The position numbers and the translations under genes were made by a program. DNA of 64,000 nt from positions 1,364,001-1,428,000 of the forward strand of contig JAWHQI010000305.1 in the NCBI GenBank assembly GCA_033032865.1, given 5' to 3'. The DNA is from Dactylorhiza incarnata (lineage: Eukaryota > Streptophyta > Magnoliopsida > Asparagales > Orchidaceae). This document shows, piece by piece, positions 48,014 through 57,672 of the stretch; the stretch's first letter is position 1; each line of letters starts with the position of its first letter. The notes below the pieces were generated by a model. It ran no database searches and was not told where the DNA came from. It saw only the letters and a list, made by a program, of their open reading frames with translations.

Positions 48014-48818
48014 CGTGTGTCTCTTGCCAAATACGTGAATTCCACTAGCAAACGAACTACGAGCAGAAAAACTAGAAAGAGACCACCTGAGACGCGTAGA
48101 GTCGAGAAAATCTTCGGATCCAATCTAGAGAATGTTGCACTTCTACGGACAATTGAGTTCAGTTCTTCCTTCACTTAGCAACAGAATCTGTAAATCAGAT
48201 CTCCACAAGCGACAGAAAAATTGGAAGAAAATACTGCACTGGACCGGCACTGCACTTCACTGCAATTCACTGCACTTGATCGACACTGCAATAGTGGATC
48301 ATTGAATCAACGACGGCGGACCTCTTCTTCTTCTCGATCTATGACCTTGATCTACTAGATCTGGATCGCTATTCCTCCACGTACCCGACGACGGGGAAGA
48401 GATGCAAAAAACTGCTATCGGGAGGCGCCCGTCTGGAGCAGTGATCGGGAGGCGATACGACGCAGGACAGGCCACTTGCTGCTTCTCGCACGAACTCCTT
48501 CCGCCTTGCGATAACTGGCGAACACTTGACAGCTTCTCGCAAGATCGCGTGAGCAGGTATCGACGAAATCCTTCTTCCTTCGATCGACGAAGTAGGTCCG
48601 TCAGAAGACGCGAACGAGGATCGGCGGGAGGAGGTTAGCGAGAGGGAGCGACAGGAGGCCGCTTTCTTCCTCCTTGCAGCGACGCTAGCAATGGAGAAGA
48701 ACGGTTACAGGAGTTCCTCTCCTTCGATCGACGGGGACGACAATGAACAGGGGTGGTTACAGGGAAACACACGGGAGAGGAGAAGAGCGATTACGGGGAA
48801 CGCGAGAAACTTCGAGAA

Positions 48819-48995
48819 TGTTAGAATGGTGCTCGAAGCATCTGCGTGAGTGTCTAGTTTAGAACACTCTACTCGTTGCCCCTAGCATGGTATTTATAGC
48901 CAAACCATAATTCCCCGTCGGGTGCGTGGATCCCTAACGGGTCCTAACCTACCGCTAAGCATTCGTTAACCCATTATATTCAATATACCTCAACA
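48819..48995 (-). repeat. 5' LTR of Copia D
   Basis: 177 bp, TGTTAGAATGGTGCTCG to ATACCTCAACA, with the GGTCT duplication at 48996-49000. No standard TGGTATCAGAG primer site is seen next to it. Confidence 0.9.
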
Positions 48996-49286
48996 GGTCT
49001 GGCGGTGCCTTAGGCCTCCATGTGATCGGGAGGGTGATCAGTGACCAACCGGCGTAACGAATAGCAACGTTCGTCCATACGCGACTACGCGGTAGGAAAA
49101 GCAATTTTCTCATTAGAGTAACGGAAGCGCGTGAAAAGTAATCCCACAACTCCTTTATTATTATTATTACAATTATATATATATAAATATATTCTTAATA
49201 ATTATTACGGAAAAATAACTAAATCATATGCTTAATGTAGATATAGTATGATTGAAAACCATAAAAAGTTATAAACCATAAAAAAA

Positions 49287-52243
49287 GGGTGTTGTTATAA
49301 GCAAACCCATTTTGGTTTCTAGCAAACCATTACTATTAGCAAACCTTCATTTTTCAGAATGGCTATTTGAAAACCTTTTTGTTACTAGCAAACCACCATA
49401 AAAAAAACTATTTTTTTTAATTCAAAATAACCAAGTGCACATGTTAACTTTTCAAACGATTACATATGTTAGCATTAGAAATCATTCAAAATGCCACAAA
49501 ATTGTGTTGGTAGTTCCAAAATTCGTTCATATTCCACAAAGAATCATCATGCGCCCCAAAATCTCAAAACTAAAATCTGCAAAAAAAAAATAACTATTAG
49601 CTTTAATTATGCATGACCATTAGCTTTAAAATTGAATCAAAAATTGAATGAACAACTATTCACTTACATGTCATTCCTTTTTGTTGACGATGCACTCCCA
49701 TGAACTTGCAACTTGTGTGTGATATCTCCTCCAAGGAGAGTATAATGGTGGAAGTGGCGTTCCTTCTTTCATGCATAATCTCACGAAATGATTACCATTG
49801 ATGAATCCATTCCAAATAGTATTTGGTACGTGGGGAAGTGGTGCGTCCAATGGTAAGAATGTTAAACTTTGATTTTTTGAAATTAGAGCAACGCAAATAT
49901 TGTAGCAACTTGAAATCACTAAACCCACATCTGGCATCGACATCCACTTATCATATGGTGTCGGCGTGCTTTTGCAATCAAGAGAGTTGAATAAGGCTTG
50001 CTTTCTCGTGCTTCCAAACATTGAATCATACAAAATAGTTCTCTTCTCCAATTCATTCAGTAGATCGACTCTAACTTGTTGCCAATTATCACTCATCTGT
50101 AGTGATTCACTAATAACTCGAAATCCACAATGGCCATCCGCGACGACATTAAAAACATCAACGAAGTAATTTGCAATACAAGTTGGTAGTTGTCGGCGAA
50201 CACTATCATGAAGTCTATTTCTACGCACACTTTGTTCCCTTGATGATTTTGACATTTTTGTATGTGTAGTTTTGGATTCTTTCATGATATGCTCAAAAAA
50301 TGATGGATTGCGTTTTGTACCTTTATAATCATCTTTGAACCTCTTTAAACTCCCTTTTGGCCTACCTTTAAGAGAAGTTGACAACTTAGGTTCTTTTGTG
50401 TGACTACATGTTGGATCCATGATCTCACGCAATTTGTTTCTAATCTCTTTTTATTGATGCTCATTTGTGTTTGTATACCTTTGTATGATCCCCTCCAACT
50501 CAATGGCTATATCAATTTCTCCCGTGTTTATGGATTCTTGTGTAGTTGGCACTTCATCATTCTCCAAAAGAAAAGATAGTTGCTTCCAATGTTTATGAAC
50601 TAACCATATCGGACAAGCCTTGTTTGTGTTGATATAAGGTGCTAACTCATGAGCACACGGTAACCCAAGTGTGTAACGATTTGTATGTGGACAATTTGCC
50701 AAACCAACATCAAACTTTGAGTTACGACGCTTATCTTCCTCTACTTTAATCAATTGCAATGCATGTAATGAGACTCGTCCAACAGGGTCGGAGTACAACG
50801 AACCTTTGAACTCTTTACCAACTTGAATAGAGCTATGACCGAACGATCGTTTTATTTCTGTATGTTGGAGAGATAACATTTGATCAAATGCCTTCCAAAC
50901 GGTTGCCAAATTTCCAATAGAGACTTCTAAAAATTTCTTCAACTTACTATGACTCCCTTCAACCCGATTTGTTGTTGAGTTGCCAAGATGTAAGTATTTA
51001 TCAATTCAAGCACATACAAAATATTCTTTTAAAGGTTCAATCCACGTTGCACATATATAAGAGACAACGTCGGGGTTTGTGATTATGCGTCCCGCATTTA
51101 ACTTCTAGTGTCCATTCGGGTGAGTAAGAATTTTTTTTTCCGATCAAAGTGACTGGGCAACCACAATGCTTACTAGTAGTTTTTCGTAGATTCTGTTTAA
51201 CCCAACCCTTTTTACATTGCTTTTCACGGTAGTATCCACCTCTATCACATCCAAGAAATATCTGCGGTCGTGCTCTAACACCATCTAATTTATCCGAACC
51301 TTTAACAGTCACTGCAAAACTAAGGGATTTGCCAATAGTGCGAGCCCAATCAACCAATACTTCCCGGGACGGAAACTGAATATTGGTTTCAAAGTGACTA
51401 CCAACATCCAACTTCATATCAGAGTCACTATATAAAATAAATTGGAAAAAACACTAGTCAAATTAAACACTAATTCATTACATTATATCAAGTACTTAGG
51501 AGTGTAGAGTACCTTTGAACGGAAGGCATCCACATAACAATATCCTTCAAGACAGCATTTTCAGACATAATGTATGCTAGTAAATCTGAAAAATTAGTGT
51601 TCAATCACATAGTTAGCACAAACTATCTCCATAGTATTTTGGCCCTTTTCAAAATATAAAAAGGAAAGGATCGGTGGTAAATGCAAAGGGTAACCACCGG
51701 CGAACGAACCTGGAGAAGGAGTAACCACCGACACTGAGCTGCTTCGTAGGTGGATGAAGAAGCGAAGTAATGAACCTGGAGAAGGAGTAGGAGTAGGAGT
51801 AGGAGACATAGTAAGTTGACATAAACCCTAGATCGATGAAGGTGCTATCCACCGGCGAACGAACCGGCGAAGGAAATGCACTTGGAAATGGTAACCGCCG
51901 GCGAAGTGAACCTGGAGAAGGATCGCTCCGACTTCGCTGTTTGGACGGGAAATGGAAGGCCGCCGGCGAAGTGAACCTGGAGAAGGATCGCTCCGACTTC
52001 GCTGTTTGGACGGGAAATGGAAGGCCGCCGACGACCGAACTGGTGGATCGCTCTGACTTCGCTGTTTGGACGGGAACGCTGCTGTCGAGCGGGAGGGATG
52101 AGGCGGAAATGAACCGGGGCGTGAGTTAGGGTTTTGGTTTGCTAGTAGAAGAAATAGAGATTTCAAAATAAGCAGAAAAATTGTGTTAGGGGCGAAATTT
52201 GGGTTTGCTAGCAGTCAAATGAGGTTTGCTTGCAACAGCACCC
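49287..52243 (-). mobile_element. OTU-type MULE, transposase core deleted
   Basis: 2957 bp. Left end GGGTGTTGTTATAAGCAAAC; right end, reverse-complemented, GGGTGCTGTTGCAAGCAAAC; inverted similarity extends about 42 bp. Exact 8-bp duplication TAAAAAAA (49279-49286, 52244-52251). It encodes FAR1, SWIM and OTU regions, but the DDE core of the transposase is missing. The 5' leader (51900-52080) has three tandem copies of a ~60-bp unit (GATCGCTCCGACTTCGCTGT). Confidence 0.85.
49671..51568 (-). pseudogene. MULE transposase lacking its core: FAR1 + SWIM + OTU
   Basis: The minus-strand ATG at 51568 (MSENAVLKDIVMWMPSVQ) opens a 56-nt exon. An intron at 51428-51512 (GTACTC...ATATAG) joins it in frame to exon 2. 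A FAR1-type DNA-binding domain lies near 51380-51070 (GKSLSFAVTVKGSDK, ending GTHNHKP). Then, where about 200 residues of MULE core are expected, the sequence jumps to the core's last part (ATWIEPLKEYF, YLHLGNSTTNRVEGSHSKLK). The SWIM motif CPHTNRYTLGLPCAHELA is near 50700-50650. OTU-like DGHCGFRVISES and GNHFVRL follow, to a stop at 49671. Stops near 50990 and 50451 interrupt it. It cannot transpose itself. Confidence 0.85.
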
Positions 52244-53744
52244 TAAAAAAAATATGTGGCAAGTGGGCAGAAGAAAAGAAAGGGAGACCCAGTTATCAAC
52301 AAAGTCTGTCCGGATATATTATTTTTAAAATATTTTTTTTTATGCATAATTAGAATCTTAAAAAATTGTTGCGGAACGCTTAGGGCTCTTGGTAGACCGG
52401 TTCACTTGAACCGCCTTAGCTCGTGAGCAAGCTAAGTGCGCAAACAGTCAATTAGAGGTTCGTTGAGTACGCAGAGACTTTTTAACGTGGAAAACCCGGA
52501 AAGGGTAAAAAACCACGCGGCCGGAGCTGTGCCGACCAAACTTCACTATCTTCTGGAGGAGTTACAACTTGGAAGCTAGAACTCGAGCGCGACAGACCGC
52601 TGCTCGTTACAATATTTGGAGAAAGAGAGCTTCGAGGGTGACAGGCCACCTCACGAAAAAACTAAGTCCTTTTCCCCTCAAAGACTGCTAATCGCCTTTC
52701 GGAAGCGGGAAGGCTAGCCGCCTTTCTCTTCTGAGAACTGCTCGTCGCCTTTCGGAATCGAGAAGGCTCGTCCTCTTTCTCTTCTGAGAACTGCTTGTCT
52801 CCTTTCGGAATCGAGAAGGCTCGTCGTCTTTCTCTTCTGAGAACTGCTTGTCGCCTTTCGGAATCGAGAAGGCTAGTCGTCTTCCTCTTCTGAGAACTGC
52901 TTGTCGCCTTTCGGAATCGAGAGGGCTAGTCGTCTTCCTCTTCTGAGAACTGCTTGTCGCCTTTCGGAATCGAGAAGGCTAGTCGTCTTTCTGGAAGATG
53001 AAGATCTTCAAGTCCCGAAGGAGATCTTCAAGTCCCGAAGGAGATCTTCAAGTGCCGAAGGAGAATTCCGCAAAAGTCTGCAAGGAGCTCTCCCCAGTCC
53101 AGAAGTCAAGGTCCTCTTCAAATGAAGCCATGGGGCTCCTTTTATAGTTTTTGTCGGGGGCGGCCCGGTAATTTTGCCGTTGGCAGTTTCCATAAATGCT
53201 CGGTGGACGAATCATATTCTCCGGTTTGGGGCCCTCGGATCACTATTTTTCGTAAATGACCACCTTGCCCCTCGGGCAGCTTGGGCAGATTGGGCAGTTC
53301 GGGCAGTCCTGTTGGAGGTGAAAAAGGCGACTAACTGTTCCTGAAAAGTGAGAAGCCTGAAACCCAAAATGTGAGAAGCCGGAAAGACAAAAAGTGAGAA
53401 GCCGGAAAGACAAAAAGTGAGAAGACTTCCTGACCGCGCTCAGAGACGTTCTGAGCGCGCGCTAGTGCTAAAATGTTCTAAGTGCGTGACGAATTGCGGA
53501 GGCGTTCCGGCGACATGTGCGCCCGCGAGGGTTTCTCGCGAGCTCCCCCCCCCCCCTATTGGGGAAGACGGATAGGCGGGCGGCTGCACCCTGCGCGGAG
53601 AGAGGGGCGGGCGACCGCGCCTCGAGGGTGCGCAACGCGACCGCTCCTCGAGGGGGCGCGGCATGGGCGCGCCCTAGAGGAGGTGCGGGCCGAGCGCGCA
53701 TCGAGGAAAGGCGGCTTGGCTGCTCCCCAAGGGGGCGCGGCCAA

Positions 53745-54116
53745 GGCCGCACCCTGCGGGGTGCGGCTAGGCCGCACCCCATGCGTGGGGTGCGGCTAGG
53801 CCGCACCCCACGCGTGGGGTGCGGCTAGGCCGCACCCCGCGCGGGGTGCGGTTAGGCCGCACCCTGTGGGGTGCGGCTAGGCCGCACCCCATGCGCGGGG
53901 TGCGGCTAGGCCGCACCCCATGCGTGGGGTGCGGCTTGGCCGCACCCCGCGCGGGGTGCGGCTAGGCCGCACCCCATTCGTGGGGTGCGGCTTGGCCGCA
54001 CCCCGGGTGGGACGCGGCCGAGGCCGCACCCCGTGCGGGGTGCGGCTGGGCCGCCCCCCTCGTGGGGTGCGGCTGGGCCGCACCCCATGTGCGTGGGGTG
54101 CGGTTCGGCCGCACCC
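53745..54116. repeat. Array of GC-rich near-palindromes in the 3' LTR
   Basis: About a dozen tandem units of 26-31 bp. Each can fold as GGTGCGGC-TAG-GCCGCACC with a 3-base loop, joined by short CCC(A/G)(T/C)GCG(T/C)G-type linkers. It lies in U3, some 600-970 bp upstream of the minus-strand TATA box. Confidence 0.9.
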
Positions 54117-54387
54117 CAAGGGGGTATGGCCAAGCTCGCGTCCTGAGGCCGCGCCCCCTTGAGACGCGGCGCGGCGGCGAGGATCTTTCTCGTGACGCGA
54201 GGGGGAGTCTCGGCGGTGCTCGCGACGGTTTTGCGCGTTTTATTCCTCCTGCCGAATTAGGAGGGGAAGAGTTTTTGGAAACACCCGTTCTTGGAAATAT
54301 CCGCCTTTGGAAACGATCCGTCTTTGGAAATGATCCGCCTTTGGAAATATCTTGCTGCCTTTTACGAACATCCACGCCAGATACTTT

Positions 54388-54395
54388 TATAAATA
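54388..54395 (+). promoter_or_regulatory. Antisense TATA box at the LTR end
   Basis: TATAAATA on the plus strand, 27 bp before the LTR border. A start about 30 bp downstream would fall at the LTR/internal junction and lead into the antisense gene (ATG 54516). Inference from position and sequence only. Confidence 0.5.
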
Positions 54396-54515
54396 CTAGA
54401 ATCTTATCATGAGTACCCATCATAAGCCCCCCAAAACCGTCGGAGTCCAGAACTTGAGAAGGAGTGCGAGGGTTTTTTGAACGTTTGCGTGTTGGAACCG
54501 GTTTGGCGTTGAACA

Positions 54516-56826
54516 ATGGTTGGGGTAAGTAGATTTTTGCCTTTAACTTTTTGAAAAAAGGAGCGGGGAAATCAAACGGCCAGCGGCGGACGAGGGGGCG
54601 CGGTGAGCGGTGTGCGAGCGGCCGGTGCCCGGGCACCCTTGCGCGCGGCCGGAGCGGTCGAAAAGGCGATGCCCAGGGGTGACCGCGCGCGGGCGGAGCC
54701 GGCGGCGGGGCGCCCGGCTGGCGCGAGCGTGCCCCTGCGCACGCGCGCGGCCCCATGCGCGCGGGTGCCGCGGTGCGCGCTCCTGTGCGCGGGTGCCGCG
54801 CGCCCGGGCGCGTGCGGCCCCTTGCGTGCGGGCGCCGCGTTGTGTGCTCCCGCGCGCGGGTGCCGCGCGCCCGCGCGCCCGTGCGCGCGGGTGCCGCGCT
54901 GCCCGCCCGAGCGCGCGGTGCCGCGTCGCGCGCTCCCGCGCGCAGGCGCTGCGCGCACGGGCCCGTGCGCAGGTGCCGCGCTGCGCGCTCCCGCGCGCGG
55001 GCGCATTCGTGCGGTCGGTGCGCGTGGGCCCCTGCGTGCGGACTGTGCCTTTGCGCGCGGCTGCTCCTTGCGTGCGGGTGAGGTTGGCGGTGCGGACCTC
55101 TGGTGCTTGCGTGCATGGTGTGCGGTGAGATGACTCGTGGTCTTTTGGATTTTCTAGTACGGCTCGTTTTTATGTGTTTGCTCTTCCTTGCAGGCTTCGA
55201 AGCGGGGCGGCCAATCAAGGCCGATGCGTTTACGCTCCTCTCTAGATAGCGCGCGAATCGAGGTGTGGCGCAAGCGGTTTGGATTGCCTCCGAGTGTCGA
55301 GATTAAGATTCCAGGGGCGGAGGAGCGTGTTCAAAATCCGCCTACGGGTTACATAACACTCTCCGAGAGCTGCCTGAAGTCTGGATTCCGAATTCCTCCA
55401 CCGGAGGAGGCTATTGAAATATTCCGGTTCTGCGGCGTCCCGATCACCCAGTTCACGCCTGCTGGAATGGCGAACATCATGGGGCTGGTGGTGCTTTTTC
55501 GGGAACACAGTACGCGCTTTTCACTTGAACTTTTCAAGGATTGGTGTGAGGCTACAACCGACTTGGGCGGACGGATTGAGGTGCGGAGCAACAAAAGTTG
55601 GTTCCACTTTGGCGAGAAGGCGGATTACCGCCACGGGAATACTCTTTATGGATATGTTCGGAATCGTTGGGAGCTACCCGAGCTTTGGAGGTCGCTTCCT
55701 GGACGCTGCCGCCGACTGACCGGTCGGGAGGACGAGTTCCTTCCTCTCCCCGGCTTCCCTGGCCGAGATGGGCTGTCAAAAGCTTTGTTCAGTGTGTACA
55801 ACTGTGTGGAGGAGAGTCGGTTGCTTGCGGTGGGGCTTTCTTGGGATCCTGAGCGGGAGGCTGCGGTTCCCCTGGAGCGTGGGAAAAGGAGAAAGATTGT
55901 TTTCAGGAATGGAACTCCTAGTTCGGGCTCTGCTCCGCCGGAGCCCAGGAGCCACGATCATGAAGCTGGTCCGAGCCGCCGTCGGGGGGAGCCGATTGCT
56001 CCCGACCCGGAGGTCGAGATTCTGGCGTCCCCAACTGCCGAGCAGGTTGCGCAGGGAGACTTGCCGCCACCTCCCCCTCATCCGCCGTCGCGGCGAGTTT
56101 CCTCGTCCCTCCAGGCGATGACTTCTGCGGTAAGTCAATCTTTCCTTGTCTGGGTCTTGACTTGTCTCTGCCATTGTTGTTCGTGTTTCCTGATTGTTTC
56201 CTTCGTGTTGGCAGGCGAAAGCTCTGACCAACGTTGCCCTCACGTGGAACGACTGCTATGTGGGCCTTAAGGACAGTTACATCTCTCTCCAGGAGGAGCT
56301 GAGCGTGATGAAGAGGGACATATCTGCTTTACAGAAGAGGAGGGATCGCGATCTGTCCCGCATTAAGCAGCTGGAGGCGGACCTTTCTTCTTCCCAGTCC
56401 GAGGTTGAGAAGCTGCAGGAGGCGTATGGTGGAGATAAGGCGCTTGCCCAGGACGCGCTTCGCCAGCTATCTGAGGCCCAGGGGGAGATGTTTCGCATGG
56501 AGGGGGAGCTGGGCTTTCTTCGGAGCGAGGTGGAGCGGCTGTCGTCGGTCGAGCGCAGCCTTGAGGACGCTAAGGTGGCCGGAGTTGCCGAGTTCCGAGA
56601 CTCTCTTGCTTTCGTCGAGGAGCGGTTCCAGATGGCGGAGGAGATCCGCGCCGAGGTCATGACGAAGGAGGTCGAGCCCCTGTTGGAGGACGAGCGTGAG
56701 GTCGCCTTCCAGCGCGGTATTCAGAAGACCCTTCGCTTGGTGGGGAAGAAGTTCGGGTGTGACACTGCTGGTCTTGGAGCGGGAGATCTTTCGGAGGATG
56801 AGTGCTCGGACGCGGCCGAGGATTGA
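54516..56826 (+). CDS. Intact antisense gene of element C (PF04195-like domain plus coiled coil)
   Basis: Three exons join in one open frame of 518 codons: 54516-54524 (MVG), 55194-56129 and 56215-56826. Borders are GTAAGT...TTGCAG (intron 669 bp, very GC-rich) and GTAAGT...GGCAG (85 bp). The N-terminal half contains the plant domain annotated as putative gypsy-type transposase (SESCLKSGFRIPPPEEAIEI, FRFCGVPITQFTPAGMANIM), then a Ser/Pro-rich linker with a basic RGKRRKIVF patch. The C-terminal half is a long coiled coil (LKDSYISLQEELSVMKRDIS, LSRIKQLEADLSSS) with an acidic tail. Tat elements are known to carry such antisense ORFs; their function is not established. The frame is undamaged although pol is gone, so it may still be expressed. 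It lies entirely opposite to the gag strand. Confidence 0.75.
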
Positions 56827-57100
56827 TGCCGATCGCCCACTATTTTCTTGACCTCCGTGCTGTTGTTTGCTCGTGTGTCGTTCTGAGTTTCGTTCTGAGT
56901 TTTGTTTGTATGGTTGTCTGCTTTGCACGCAGCGTTGAGCTGACGCGGTTGTATCCTCTTATTGAGTTTGTCGTGTTTACTTCTTCGTACGATTCTGCTT
57001 ATCTGATTGTTAGCACCTGCATAGTTTTGGTTGTTTTCAAGATGAGTTTTGCACGAGACGGAGCCCGCGGCTTTCAAATGAATACATATATAACGAGTTA

Positions 57101-57372
57101 GTTTGCGCAAGTCTGTGCCTGCGGCTTTCTTGCACGAGTCTGCGCTCGCGGCTTTAGTGCACGAGTCTGCGCTCGCGGCTTTGGTGCACGAGTCTGTGCT
57201 CGCGGCTTTAGTGCGCGAGCCTTTGCTCGCGACTTTTTGCACGGTTCTGCGCCCGCGGCTTTGGTGCACGAGTCTGTGCTCGCGGCTTTAGTGCACGAGC
57301 CTTTGCTCGCGACTTTTTGCACGGTTCTGTGCCCGCGGCTTTGGTGCACGAGTCTGCGCTCGCGGCTTTGGC
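57101..57372. repeat. Tandem repeat, ~27-bp unit x ~10
   Basis: Units like GCACGAGTCTGCGCTCGCGG plus CTTTAGT, with some variants (GCACGGTTCTGCGCCCGCGG). The array sits between the antisense gene and gag. Confidence 0.9.
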
Positions 57373-57672
57373 CGGTGAATAGCGGGGGTATTCAAACCGG
57401 GGGTGAACGCAGGGGGGGCAGGCCCCTACGACACCGGGACTCGACGGCGGAGGAGAAGGGCGAACCTTCAATCGACGGCGGTGCAGAGTCCCCGGGGCAG
57501 GGCCCCGAAGCGGTACCTGCAGTAGAATGGATTGGAGCAAGTAGGATTTTATTAGAAAATTAACACTGATACATTCGCAAATGCAATCTTGGGATAAGTT
57601 TTTGATACAGGCTTTCGAGAAGATGGCGTCGAGCCTTGCTTGCGTTGCGTTTGTCCGAATCTTCGTAGTTGT

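Larger units (their letters stand above)
31167..48995 (-). mobile_element. Copia LTR retrotransposon D (minus strand), host of two nested insertions
   Basis: Short 177-bp LTRs at 48819-48995 (5') and 31167-31343 (3') are flanked by GGTCT (31162-31166, 48996-49000). On the minus strand the order is gag, protease, integrase, RT, RNase H, as in Copia. Tat element B (32095-42758) sits in its 3' untranslated part and a 5S-derived concatemer (44139-45495) sits in RT. Without them it is about 5.8 kb. Polypurine tract TATAGGAGGAGAT lies next to the 3' LTR. The frames are broken in several places. Confidence 0.9.
52367..54422 (-). repeat. 3' LTR of element C
   Basis: 2056 bp. Contains ~50-bp repeats (CTTGTCGCCTTTCGGAATCG core) at about 52725-52990 in the transcribed part, minus-strand TATAAAA at 53140-53146, and a hairpin array upstream of it in U3. 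Confidence 0.9.

Noticed and set aside
48955..49149. Minus-strand frame (64 codons) between Copia D and the MULE
   Set aside because: It overlaps the LTR end and shows no recognisable domain.
53482..55218. Long Arg/Ala/Pro-rich frames on both strands
   Set aside because: They overlap the LTR hairpin array and a GC-rich intron of the antisense gene. GC-rich DNA lacks stops by chance.
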